Shown piece by piece: positions 26,248 through 34,692 of a DNA stretch of 64,000 bases. The position numbers and the translations under genes are program-made. Source of the DNA: DATKCA01 sp035544675 (GTDB lineage Bacteria > Acidobacteriota > Thermoanaerobaculia > Gp7-AA8); contig DATKCA010000179.1 in the NCBI GenBank assembly GCA_035544675.1, forward strand, positions 1 through 64,000, in the 5' to 3' direction. The notes beneath the pieces were generated by a model that saw nothing but the letters and a program-made list of their open reading frames with translations, was not told the DNA's origin and made no database searches. Within the stretch, counting starts at the first letter, position 1. The number at the start of each line of letters is the position of its first letter.

Positions 26248-27155
26248 GACTCGTGGTGGTGGCCGGGGCGACCGGAGCCGGCAAATCGGACCTCGCCGTG
26301 GAGGTCGCTTCCTCCGCTGGTGGCGAGATCGTCAACTTCGACTCCATCCAGGTCTATCGCGGGTTCGACATCGGCAGCGCGAAGCCTTCTCCCGAGTTGC
26401 GCCGCCGGGTGCCCCACCATCTGTTCGACATCATCGATGCGACCACTGACTTCAACGCCGCCGACTTCGCCCGTCTGGCCCGGCCGCTCTGCGACGAGAT
26501 CACCAGCCGCGGCAGGATTCCCATCCTCACCGGTGGAACCTTCTTCTACCTTCGGGCTCTGCTGTCCGGCCTTCCCGAGATGCCGGGGCGCGACGCGGCG
26601 CTTCGCCTCAGGCTGCGGCGGATCGCCGGACGGCCGCGCGGCCCGCGCTGGCTCCATCGGTGGCTGACGGCGGTGGACCGGGAGAGCGCCGCGCGCATTG
26701 CGCCCGCTGACCGGCACCGCGTCGAGCGCGCTCTCGAAGTCTGGGTCTCGAGCGGGAGGCCGATCTCGGAATGGCAACGGCCCGAGAGTGAGATTCCGTC
26801 CCTGAAAATCGCCCTCACTCTGGAACGGAAGACGCTGGTGGAACGGCTGGACGCCCGTGTCGGCGAGATGTATCGCCGCGGCCTGGTCGAGGAAACCCGC
26901 GCGCTGCTGGAGCGATACCCTCCCACCGCCCGCCCGTTCACCTCCATCGGGTATAAGGAGGCGGCGGCCGTCGTCGCCGGCAGCCTCGACCTCGCCGCCG
27001 CCGTCGCGGAAACCAGACGGCGGACTCGCGCCTACGCCAAACGCCAGCTGACGTGGCTCAGGTCGGAGCGAAATGTGCAGTGGGTCGAGGCGACAGACCG
27101 AGACGTAGCGATTGCGGCCGCGCTGCGGCTGACCGAGAGGTTCCGAGTTGAGTAG
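26244..27155 (+). CDS. miaA: tRNA dimethylallyltransferase
   Basis: MiaA adds the isopentenyl group to A37 of tRNAs that read UNN codons. The 303-residue protein has the P-loop GATGAGKSDLA, DSIQVYRGFDIGSAKP, PHHLFDIIDATTDFNAADF and TGGTFFYLRALL, and ends with GYKEAAAV and a charged helix. The start is TTG 26244, overlapping the previous stop as TTGA. The following lipoprotein gene overlaps its end by 8 bp. Confidence 0.93.
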   Translation: MRLVVVAGATGAGKSDLAVEVASSAGGEIVNFDSIQVYRGFDIGSAKPSPELRRRVPHHLFDIIDATTDFNAADFARLARPLCDEITSRGRIPILTGGTFFYLRALLSGLPEMPGRDAALRLRLRRIAGRPRGPRWLHRWLTAVDRESAARIAPADRHRVERALEVWVSSGRPISEWQRPESEIPSLKIALTLERKTLVERLDARVGEMYRRGLVEETRALLERYPPTARPFTSIGYKEAAAVVAGSLDLAAAVAETRRRTRAYAKRQLTWLRSERNVQWVEATDRDVAIAAALRLTERFRVE

Positions 27156-28458
27156 AAGCTCCATCCTGATGATCACCGGCCTGGCGCTCATCCTCGGCGG
27201 TTGCGCCACGACTGACACCGCCACTCCCCCACCGGCGCCCCAGCGCGAAACCCGCTTTCTCATCGATCCGCGGACCGGCTACACGCTGCCCACGGACGAG
27301 TCGATCGAGCGGCGCTTCGAGACCGCATGGCGCCTCTTTCAGACGGGTGACCTCGCGCAGGCCCGCCGCCGTCTGGCCAGCCTGAGGTCGCGAGCGCCCG
27401 AGTACGCTCCCGCGGAGCTGGCGGAAGCGGCGGTGAACCTTGCGGAGGGACGCGTCGAGAGCGCGCGCGGCGTCGTCGAGCGTCTCGCTCTTCGCAATCC
27501 CGACTGGACAGCGGCACGGGTGTACGAGGGTGAGGTAGCAATGGCCGCGGGGGATACCCGCCGCGCCTGGGACATCTATCGATTGCTGGAGGGGCGTCCC
27601 GGCCTTCCTGTCACCGTCTCGGAACGGGTCAACCTGCTCCGCCAGTTGCTCTACAACGAGCTGTACACGGCGGCGCTCACAGCACCCGACGAAGAGGCGA
27701 TCCGCCTGTTGCGGGAGGCGCTCGAGGTGAATCCCTCCGCGGCCGACGGCAGGCTCCTTCTGGCCGAGAAGCTGATTGCGCAGCGGAACCTCGAGGAGGC
27801 GCGGCGCGCCATCGAGCCGCTGGTGAACTCCGCGGACGTGGATCGTCCGGAAGTGCAGGAGGCGCTCGCGGAGATCGACGTCGGGCGCGGGCGCTATCAG
27901 GAGGCGATCATCCGGTACGAGCGGCTGGCCCGGCGCACGAACGAGCCGCGCTACACGGCACGGCTCGAAGAGATCAAGAGCACGTGGAGCGCCGCGAACA
28001 TGCCGCCGCAGTTCACCACGGCGCTGGAGTCTCCCGCCATCACTCGCGGCGATTTCGCAGTGCTGCTGTACTGGACGGTCTCGTCGGTGCGATTCGCCCA
28101 GAACGTGGGGGCGCCGACGATCGCCCTCGATATTACCGACGACGTCCCCGGCCGCGAAGAGATCATCCGCGCCATCGCCCTCGACATCTATGAAGTCGAC
28201 CCTGTGACGCGTCGGGTCGGCCCGTCGCGGACGGTCACGGTCTCGTCACTGGCGCGGCGCACGGCGCGCGTCCTGACGCTGCGCGGCGCCAACTGTACGC
28301 GGGGCACCGCGGCCGATCCTCCTGAATCGCGCGTCACCAGGATCCTGGCGGCCTGCGGCATCGTCGACCCTTCGGTCGGGTTGTCGCCGGATCAGCCTGT
28401 GAGCGGACGGACAGTGGCCGCCGTGCTGGAACGCGTGGAGCGGGCACTGCAGAGATAA
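27148..28458 (+). CDS. TPR-repeat lipoprotein
   Basis: This 436-residue protein has a signal sequence ending in the lipobox ILGGC (Cys about 19), so it is lipid-anchored. Residues 50-290 are helical repeats of TPR character (AEGRVESARGVVERLALRNPDWTAARVYEG, GRYQEAIIRYERLARRTNEPRYTARL). The C-terminal part (TRGDFAVLLYWTVSS... PVSGRTVAAVLERV) resembles an S-layer-homology-like module. It starts with TTG 27148, 8 bp inside miaA; ATG 27169 is the alternative. It probably has a role in envelope assembly or secretion; there is no closer assignment. Confidence 0.65.
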   Translation: MSRSSILMITGLALILGGCATTDTATPPPAPQRETRFLIDPRTGYTLPTDESIERRFETAWRLFQTGDLAQARRRLASLRSRAPEYAPAELAEAAVNLAEGRVESARGVVERLALRNPDWTAARVYEGEVAMAAGDTRRAWDIYRLLEGRPGLPVTVSERVNLLRQLLYNELYTAALTAPDEEAIRLLREALEVNPSAADGRLLLAEKLIAQRNLEEARRAIEPLVNSADVDRPEVQEALAEIDVGRGRYQEAIIRYERLARRTNEPRYTARLEEIKSTWSAANMPPQFTTALESPAITRGDFAVLLYWTVSSVRFAQNVGAPTIALDITDDVPGREEIIRAIALDIYEVDPVTRRVGPSRTVTVSSLARRTARVLTLRGANCTRGTAADPPESRVTRILAACGIVDPSVGLSPDQPVSGRTVAAVLERVERALQR

Positions 28459-28470
28459 CCGGATCGCGAT

Positions 28471-29106
28471 TCATCGGAACAGCGTCAACCGCGGCAGCCC
28501 GTACTTCTCCCGGACGATGCGGCGCAGATTGGCCTCCTCCGTGCGCGCGCGTGTTTTCTCGTCGAACACGGCGCCGGCGATCGCCCTGGCCGCCTCGGCC
28601 CGAATCCCGGCTTCGGCACCCGAGCTGAGGATGCGGGCGATCAGGCGCTGTTCGATGTCCATGAGGCGCTCTTCGATGGCGGGGACGCTCGCCTCCGCGC
28701 GAAGCGCCCGCACCTCCGCGGCCGCGCCGTCGAGCAGGTCCCGCGGCGCCGACGCGTTGCCCAGTGCGGCCACGAGCGCGCCGAGGAGCGCGGAGGGCTG
28801 CTCTTCCGGAGTCAGCTGGCCGTCGCCGGCCTGAAGCTCCTTGCGCTCCTGCCAGATCTCCTTCACGGCGTGGCGGCAGTAGGAGAGGCTGGAGATCACC
28901 TTCCTGCGGCCACTGGTCTCGTTCTTCTCGAAGACCGAGTCGATGGCCTCGATGACGACCGGCAGCGGGATTCCGTCCTCGCGCCATTTCTTCATCAGGG
29001 TCCAGTCTTTGGCCGAGAGGATGAACGGTGTTCCGCGCTTCATGGCGAAGTGCGCCTCGATCTCGAGGAAGTAGTCATCCGAAAGCACGCTGTTACAATG
29101 CCTCAA
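28471..29106 (-). CDS. Hypothetical helical protein
   Basis: This 211-residue protein is predicted mostly helical, with SAKDWTLMKKWREDGIPLPVVIEAI near the N-terminus and long amphipathic helices after residue 110 (VPAIEERLMDIEQRLIARILSS). The first part faintly recalls helical DNA-replication or DnaD-like domains, but I would not assign it. The start is TTG 29106, or more likely GTG 29088, because the upstream bases also carry the promoter-like TACAAT of the divergent gene. It converges on the TPR lipoprotein gene, 12 bp apart. Confidence 0.55.
   Translation of the reverse strand: MRHCNSVLSDDYFLEIEAHFAMKRGTPFILSAKDWTLMKKWREDGIPLPVVIEAIDSVFEKNETSGRRKVISSLSYCRHAVKEIWQERKELQAGDGQLTPEEQPSALLGALVAALGNASAPRDLLDGAAAEVRALRAEASVPAIEERLMDIEQRLIARILSSGAEAGIRAEAARAIAGAVFDEKTRARTEEANLRRIVREKYGLPRLTLFR
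29094..29099 (+). promoter_or_regulatory. TACAAT -10 box before the SpoIIE-type phosphatase
   Basis: TACAAT with the extended TGTTACAAT context ends 24 bp upstream of ATG 29124. No -35 box and no Shine-Dalgarno sequence are seen. Confidence 0.4.
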
Positions 29107-29123
29107 CCGTCCCTGAGCCTCAA

Positions 29124-30827
29124 ATGGATAGCGTCTCGTCGCGAGCAGAAGTCACCGTTTACTCGCCGCTCTTCACGCCTTTCCGCCAGACACTCGACAG
29201 TTCCACGGTGTCGATCGGGCGCGCTTCGGAGTGCTCCATCCCGATCAAGGACCGCTATCTCTCGCGCAAGCACGCCGAGATCATCGCCGACGGATCCCGC
29301 TGGGTCCTCAAGGACCTGGGCAGCGCGAACGGCACGTACCTGAACGGCACACGGGTTCAGCGAGACACGGTGCTCAAGACCGGCGACCGCATCCGCCTTG
29401 GCGACACGGAGATCCTCTTCGAGACTCCGGAGCACAACACCGACAAGTTCCTGGCCATCGCCGACACGGCCACGAGCCCGAGCATCTCCATCCCGATCGG
29501 GGAGATCGACCATCCGACGGCGGAGGGAGTGGACGTGGCGCGGCTGCAGACGCTCAACGCGCTGGCCCGGGAGCTCATCGAAGACCACCCCATGCAGGAG
29601 CTGTTCGGCTTCATCGTCGACCGGGTCATGCAGCATCTCCAGCCCTCGCGCGCCGCGCTGGCGCTGCTGGCGGACGACGGCCGCTCGTTCAGCCACGTGG
29701 AGATGCGGCGGAAGGACGAGACGGACTCCACCGAGCTGACCATCAGCCGCACGCTGCTGCAGTCGGTGGTCGAGGAGAAAAAGGCGCTCGCGTTCATGGA
29801 CGTCTCGGTCGACGAGAAGCTGAGCCGCGCCCAGTCGATCATCATGCAGGGAATCCACTCGGTGCTCTGCGCGCCGATGCTGATCGGCGACGCGGTCGTG
29901 GGCGTGCTGTACGTCGACTACCTCTTGACGCAGCGCGAGATCTCCAGTGAGGACGTGCGGCTGGTGGCCCAGATCGCGCGGTTCGCCGCGATCAAGCTGG
30001 AGACCACGCGCCTCCGGGAAGAGGCGATCGAGAAGCGGGTCACCGACGAGGAATTGAAGACCGCCTCGAGCATTCAGCGGAGACTGCTCCCGTCCGCGCC
30101 GGCCGGCCTCCCCGGATTCACGTTCCTGGCGTCGAACCAGCCGTGCCGCACCGTCAGCGGCGACTACTACGACTTCGCCGTCCGTCCCGACGGACGCGTG
30201 TACTTCGTGATCGCCGACGTCAGCGGAAAAGGCGTCACGGCCGGCCTGATGATGGCCGGCCTGCAGGTCGCTTTCAGGATCTTCTCCAAGAACGATCCCG
30301 ACCCCGCCACGCTCGTCGGCCAGCTCAACGTCGCGCTCCGCGACTATCTGCCACGATCCAAGTTCGTGTCCCTGTTCCTCGGCCTTCTCGACACGAAGAC
30401 GGGCCAGGTCCAGTTCGTGAACGCCGGGCACATGCCTCCTCTCTGGATCAAGCCCGGTGGAGTCGAAGAGGTCACGGGCGGCGACATTCTCCTCGGCGTC
30501 GTCACCGCCGCGGAGTATTCGAATCACAAGTTGCAGCTCGAGCCCGGCGACTCCCTCGTGCTGTTCACGGACGGCGTGACGGAAGCGCGCAACGCCAGCG
30601 GCGAGGAGCTGGGGACCGACACACTCTCACAATCGCTGGCCGCGCTGCATTCGGCGAAGGCGGACGCCATCGGCCACGCCGTCGCTGAGAGCGTTCTCGA
30701 TCACGTCGAAGACTCCGACACGCTCGACGACGACCTCACCATTCTCGTCGTCAGCCGCGAGCCGCTCAACGCAGTCCCAGACTCCGAAGCCACGATTCGA
30801 TCGCTTGCGTCGCCCGCTCATTCCTGA
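29124..30827 (+). CDS. FHA-GAF-SpoIIE serine phosphatase
   Basis: This 567-residue protein has three domains. The N-terminal FHA domain (about 10-95; VSIGRASECSIPI, LSRKHAEI, GSANGTYLNG) binds phosphothreonine. A GAF-type sensor follows (about 145-310; VLCAPMLIGDAVVGVLYVDY). The C-terminus is a SpoIIE/RsbU PP2C-type phosphatase (about 340-555; SGDYYDF, IADVSGKGVTAGLMMA, FVNAGHMPPLW, FTDGVTEARN, DDDLTILVV). It likely dephosphorylates an anti-sigma antagonist or similar partner on an intracellular signal. The 3' end overlaps the convergent UPF0158 gene by 62 bp. ATG 29124 lacks a Shine-Dalgarno. Confidence 0.9.
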   Translation: MDSVSSRAEVTVYSPLFTPFRQTLDSSTVSIGRASECSIPIKDRYLSRKHAEIIADGSRWVLKDLGSANGTYLNGTRVQRDTVLKTGDRIRLGDTEILFETPEHNTDKFLAIADTATSPSISIPIGEIDHPTAEGVDVARLQTLNALARELIEDHPMQELFGFIVDRVMQHLQPSRAALALLADDGRSFSHVEMRRKDETDSTELTISRTLLQSVVEEKKALAFMDVSVDEKLSRAQSIIMQGIHSVLCAPMLIGDAVVGVLYVDYLLTQREISSEDVRLVAQIARFAAIKLETTRLREEAIEKRVTDEELKTASSIQRRLLPSAPAGLPGFTFLASNQPCRTVSGDYYDFAVRPDGRVYFVIADVSGKGVTAGLMMAGLQVAFRIFSKNDPDPATLVGQLNVALRDYLPRSKFVSLFLGLLDTKTGQVQFVNAGHMPPLWIKPGGVEEVTGGDILLGVVTAAEYSNHKLQLEPGDSLVLFTDGVTEARNASGEELGTDTLSQSLAALHSAKADAIGHAVAESVLDHVEDSDTLDDDLTILVVSREPLNAVPDSEATIRSLASPAHS

Positions 30828-31323
30828 AGTTGTACCAGGCGCGCTCGGTCCGCCGGTCGGCGGCGATCAGCCGGCGAAACTCCGCCGGGACAGCCGCGCC
30901 GGCCAGCATGGCCTTCGCGGGCGACTCCTCCAACGACTCTACGAAGGCGCGGCGGTCGGCCGTTTCCGTGGTCTCGCTTCGCGACGGAACGCGGATCAAG
31001 CGGCTCCCCTCGGGCTTCGTGCCGTCGCGAACATCGAGGACGTCGCCCGTGGTCTTGTCCAGGTAGTACTCGATCATGCCGGAGTCGTCGAGGTAGGCCA
31101 CCTGCAGGCCGTCGAGATCGAGGTGGAGCGCCGCCGGCCTCGGCGGCATGGCCGGGACAGGCGCCGCCGGGCCGGCGGCACTCCACCTCACATTCTTCGC
31201 CAGGAACTCTTCCCGCTTCCGCTGTTCCTCTTCCTCGCGACGCCGCAGCCACCCGCGGAACGCGACACGGATCCGTTGCCAGAGCGTCAGTGCCACGAGA
31301 CCGATGTTATCGTTTCCGGCCAT
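30766..31323 (-). CDS. UPF0158-family protein
   Basis: This 185-residue protein's second half matches my recollection of the UPF0158 family: YYLDKTTGDVLDV, RRAFVESLEE, FRRLIAADRRTERAWYNFRNE and AIESWLRSLGL. Its function is unknown. The N-terminal third contains a charged helix (RRREEEEQRKREEFLAKN), and then a Pro/Ala-rich stretch (SAAGPAAPVPAMPPRPAAL) that is encoded by a palindromic element rather than by family sequence. Its ATG shares the CATG at 31321-31324 with the murQ start on the other strand. Confidence 0.65.
   Translation of the reverse strand: MAGNDNIGLVALTLWQRIRVAFRGWLRRREEEEQRKREEFLAKNVRWSAAGPAAPVPAMPPRPAALHLDLDGLQVAYLDDSGMIEYYLDKTTGDVLDVRDGTKPEGSRLIRVPSRSETTETADRRAFVESLEESPAKAMLAGAAVPAEFRRLIAADRRTERAWYNFRNERATQAIESWLRSLGLR
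31121..31188. repeat. GTGGAGCG palindromic element in UPF0158 gene
   Basis: 18-bp inverted arms (31121-31138 and 31171-31188) differ at one base and enclose a further GC-rich inverted pair. The element is 68 bp and lies inside the reading frame. Confidence 0.88.
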
Positions 31324-32194
31324 GAGTCAGGACCGTCTGGAGGCGAGTCTGGAGATCGACCGCCTTCCGGCCGGGGATCTGGTCCGGATCATCCAGGCCG
31401 AGGATGCGAAGGTGCCCGCGGCAGTGGCGGCGGAGGCGGATCGCATTGCGCAGGCGATCGACCAGATCACGGAGCGGATGTCCAATGGCGGCCGGCTCTT
31501 CTACGCCGGCGCCGGGACGAGCGGGCGCATGGCCATGCTGGACGCGTCCGAGCTGCCGCCGACTTACGGCATCGATCCGTCGCTCGTGAAAGTGATCATG
31601 GCCGGAGGCGAGCGCGCCTACTTCGCCGCGGCTGAGGGAGCCGAGGACAGCGAGGATGCCGCGATCGAGGCGGTGAATGGCGAGGTCAGGGCGGAGGATG
31701 CCCTGGTCGGCATCGCCTCGTCGGGCACGACGCCGTTCACGGTCGCCGCGGTCCGCCGCGCCAACATGCTCGGCGCGCTCACCGTGGCCATCACTTCCGT
31801 GCCGGGCTCGCCGCTGGCGCGTGAGGCCGACATCCCCATCGTCGCCGAGACCGGCCCGGAAGTGATCATGGGCTCGACACGGATGAAGAGCGGTACGGCT
31901 CAGAAGCTCATCCTCAACACGATCTCCACAGGCGTCATGGTCCGCCTGGGACACGTCTACTCGAACCTGATGATCGACATGCCCGCCACGAACGAGAAGC
32001 TGCGGAGCCGGGCCATCCGGATGGTGGAGCTCGCAGCGGGTGTGACGCGGCCGATGGCGGTCCAGGCCATGCGCGACGCCGGCGGGAACGTGAAGGTGGC
32101 TGCCATCATGGCCAGCAGGAGAGTCGAGGCCGGGGAGGCCCGCCGCCTCCTGGAGGACCGCGGCGGCAACCTGCGGGAGGTCCTGGAGCCTTGA
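31322..32194 (+). CDS. murQ: N-acetylmuramic acid 6-phosphate etherase
   Basis: MurQ cleaves the lactyl ether of MurNAc-6-P to give GlcNAc-6-P during peptidoglycan recycling. The 290-residue SIS-domain protein has GRLFYAGAGTSGRMAMLDASELPPTYG, VGIASSGTTPF and GPEVIMGSTRMKSGTAQK, all diagnostic. It is followed at once by nagA and nagB, so the product can be deacetylated and deaminated to fructose-6-P. The start is ATG 31322, back to back with the divergent UPF0158 start. Confidence 0.94.
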   Translation: MSQDRLEASLEIDRLPAGDLVRIIQAEDAKVPAAVAAEADRIAQAIDQITERMSNGGRLFYAGAGTSGRMAMLDASELPPTYGIDPSLVKVIMAGGERAYFAAAEGAEDSEDAAIEAVNGEVRAEDALVGIASSGTTPFTVAAVRRANMLGALTVAITSVPGSPLAREADIPIVAETGPEVIMGSTRMKSGTAQKLILNTISTGVMVRLGHVYSNLMIDMPATNEKLRSRAIRMVELAAGVTRPMAVQAMRDAGGNVKVAAIMASRRVEAGEARRLLEDRGGNLREVLEP

Positions 32195-33333
32195 ACCGCG
32201 TGGAGCGGAAGATCCACGGTCGGGCCTTCGTCGATGGCGCCGTCAAAGACGACGTGGTCATCACCACGCGCGGCGAAGCGATCGCCGACGTCGAGCAGCT
32301 TGCACACCCGCCCGCCGATGCCGAGCGCGTGCGCGGCCTCATCGTTCCCGGCTTCGTCGACGTGCACATTCACGGCGGCGACGGAGCCGACTTCATGGAC
32401 GCCAGCCCGGAAGGCAACCGCCGCGTCATCGCCTTCCATGCACGCCAGGGAACGACCGCGCTCGCCGCCACCACGCTGTCCGGGTCGCCGAGCGATCTGA
32501 AGACGGCGGTGAAGGCTGTGGCCCGGACTGCCGCGGAACAGGCGCCGGGAGCGGAGATCTGCGCGGTCCACCTGGAAGGTCCGTTCATCAGCAGCCGGCA
32601 GTCGGGGGCGCAGGACGCGGCCTCGATCCGGCCGGCCGACATCCAGGAGCTGGACGCACTGCTGCACGCGGCGGGACGGTTGCGGACGATGATCACGCTC
32701 GCGCCGGAGATCGTGGGGGCTCGCGCTCTGATCGAGCACTTCCGCGGCCGCGTCGTGTTCTCGATCGGGCATACCTCCGCCGATCATTCCGAGGCCGTGG
32801 CGGCGCTGGAGTGGGGGGCCTCGCACTTCACGCATCTCTTCAATGCCATGACCGGGATGCACCACCGCGAGCCGGGAGTGGTCGGCGCCGCGCTCGCGTC
32901 GGTGGATGCCACAGCGGAGCTGATCGCCGACGGCATTCACGTGCACCCGGCGGTCCTGCGCATCGCGGCGACGATGATGCCGAACCGCGTCGCGCTCGTC
33001 ACCGACGCGATCCGCGCCTGCGGCATGCCGGACGGAAAGTACAAGCTCTACGGCTACGAGCTGACCGTCGCCGACGGCAGCGCCAGGCTGGCCAACGGAA
33101 CGCTGGCCGGCAGCATCCTCACCACCTCGCGGGCGGTGCAGAACATGGTCGAGCTGGCCGGCATGCCGGTCGAACGCGTCATTCCGATGGCCACCGAGGT
33201 TCCGGCGCGGATCATCGGGGCGGCCGACCGGAAGGGAAAGCTCGAGGGCGGCTACGACGCCGACATCGTGGTCCTCACCGAGAAGTTCGAAGTGGAGCGG
33301 GTCTTCGCGCGGGGGCAGGAGATCGGCGCTTGA
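32191..33333 (+). CDS. nagA: N-acetylglucosamine-6-phosphate deacetylase
   Basis: NagA removes acetate from GlcNAc-6-P. The 380-residue amidohydrolase-fold protein shows PGFVDVHIHGG, VHLEGPFIS with the metal-binding Glu, IGHTSADH and GASHFTHLFNAMTGMHHREPG with metal and substrate His, VALVTDAI with the catalytic Asp, and GSILTTSRAVQNMV. It starts with TTG 32191 in the murQ stop codon (TTGA) and ends with the same arrangement at nagB. Confidence 0.93.
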   Translation: MNRVERKIHGRAFVDGAVKDDVVITTRGEAIADVEQLAHPPADAERVRGLIVPGFVDVHIHGGDGADFMDASPEGNRRVIAFHARQGTTALAATTLSGSPSDLKTAVKAVARTAAEQAPGAEICAVHLEGPFISSRQSGAQDAASIRPADIQELDALLHAAGRLRTMITLAPEIVGARALIEHFRGRVVFSIGHTSADHSEAVAALEWGASHFTHLFNAMTGMHHREPGVVGAALASVDATAELIADGIHVHPAVLRIAATMMPNRVALVTDAIRACGMPDGKYKLYGYELTVADGSARLANGTLAGSILTTSRAVQNMVELAGMPVERVIPMATEVPARIIGAADRKGKLEGGYDADIVVLTEKFEVERVFARGQEIGA

Positions 33334-34031
33334 TCTGGGAGTTGCTGGAGAGCTACGACGCGCTGTCCGCGCGCGCCGCCGAGCTCTTCCTGGACGGCAT
33401 CCGCCGGAACCCGCGCATCGTCTTCGGCCTGCCGACCGGACGGACGCCGGTGAGGATGTACGACCGCGTGGTGAAGGAGTGCCGCCGGAAGTACCACTGC
33501 TTCCGCGAGGTCACGACGTTCAACCTCGACGAGTACGTCGGAATCGATCGCCACGATCACGGCAGCTACTTCACGTTCATGCGCGAGCATCTGTTCGATC
33601 ACGTCGACCTCGACCCGGAGCGCGCGAATCTCCCGAACGGCATGGCTCCCGATCTCGACGCGGAGTGTGAGCGTTACGAGGCCGCCATCCGCGAGGCCGG
33701 AGGCCTGAACCTCGCATTCCTCGGGCTGGGACGCAACGGTCACATCGGATTCAACGAGCCGGGGACGCCGTTCCACTCGCGCACGCGCGTCGTCGAGCTG
33801 ACCGAGTCGACGCGCAGCGCCAACGCATCGCTCTTCGACCACGGCGTGGTCCCCGAGCGCGCCATCACCATGGGCATCGGCACAATCCTCGACTCCGCCT
33901 CCATCGTGCTGCTCGCGACGGGCAGCGGAAAGCAGGAGGCCATCGCGCGCCTCCGCTCAGGCCAGGTCACCGAGGCCTTCCCCGTGTCGGCGCTGTGGCG
34001 CCATCACGACGTGCGCGTGCTGGTGGCGTAG
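33330..34031 (+). CDS. nagB: Glucosamine-6-phosphate deaminase
   Basis: NagB isomerises and deaminates glucosamine-6-P to fructose-6-P, completing the murQ-nagA-nagB route. The 233-residue protein has FGLPTGRTPVRMYD (phosphate loop), FNLDEYVGI with the catalytic Asp, and LGLGRNGHIGFNEPG with the catalytic His. The start is TTG 33330 in the nagA stop codon (TTGA). It is slightly shorter than E. coli NagB (266) and lacks its C-terminal allosteric extension, as do many bacterial homologues. Confidence 0.92.
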   Translation: MIWELLESYDALSARAAELFLDGIRRNPRIVFGLPTGRTPVRMYDRVVKECRRKYHCFREVTTFNLDEYVGIDRHDHGSYFTFMREHLFDHVDLDPERANLPNGMAPDLDAECERYEAAIREAGGLNLAFLGLGRNGHIGFNEPGTPFHSRTRVVELTESTRSANASLFDHGVVPERAITMGIGTILDSASIVLLATGSGKQEAIARLRSGQVTEAFPVSALWRHHDVRVLVA

Positions 34032-34052
34032 GCGCGCGCGCGGCGCGCCGGT

Positions 34053-34119
<67 letters not shown>

Positions 34120-34135
<16 letters not shown>

Positions 34136-34681
34136 CGGGCATCCTTCTCGCTACGGCCGAGCAGGTCAATGAAACGACGGTGGAGGTGCTCTACTACCTG
34201 GCCATCAGCTCGGCGCGCAAAGAGATCATCATCCAGAACCCGTATCTGCTGCCGGAGGATGAGGCGCTCGACGCGCTGGCCGAGGCCGTTCGCCGCGGCG
34301 TCAAAGTGCTGGTGGTGGTCCCCTCGCAACGCCACCGACAACGCCATCGTGCAGCACGCCAGCCATCACCATTTCGGCTCGCTGCTCGAGCGCGGCGTGC
34401 GCATCTGGGAGTACGACAAGACTCTGCTTCATCAGAAGGTGATGGTGGTGGATGGGCTCTGGTCGTGCGTGGGCTCCACGAATTTCGACGCCCGGTCATT
34501 CGAGATCAATGACGAGATCAGCATCGGGGTCATCGACCGCCGGATCGCCGAGGAGCTGCGCGCGGCGTTCTTCGAAGACATGAAGCACTCCCGCGAGCGC
34601 AAGCTGGACGAGTGGACGAACCGCTCTCTTTGGCACAAGCTCCAGGACGGATTAGCATATCTGGCGCACGATCAGATGTAG
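34120..34681 (+). pseudogene. Remnant of cardiolipin synthase / phospholipase D
   Basis: The 3' part of a PLD-superfamily gene is readable only in two frames. One frame gives VEVLYYLAISSARKEIIIQN (residue string ending near 34326, ...VKVLVVVPS). The next frame continues NATDNAIVQHASHHHFGSLL... from 34328; one extra base near 34327 accounts for the shift. The second half has the HKD site LLHQKVMVVD and GSTNFDARSFEIND. The first HKD half is missing, and the 5' end is replaced by heptamer repeats (a stop codon lies at 34117-34119). It would have made cardiolipin; as it stands it is broken, unless the shift is a sequencing error. Confidence 0.8.
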
Positions 34682-34692
34682 ATCTGTGATCC

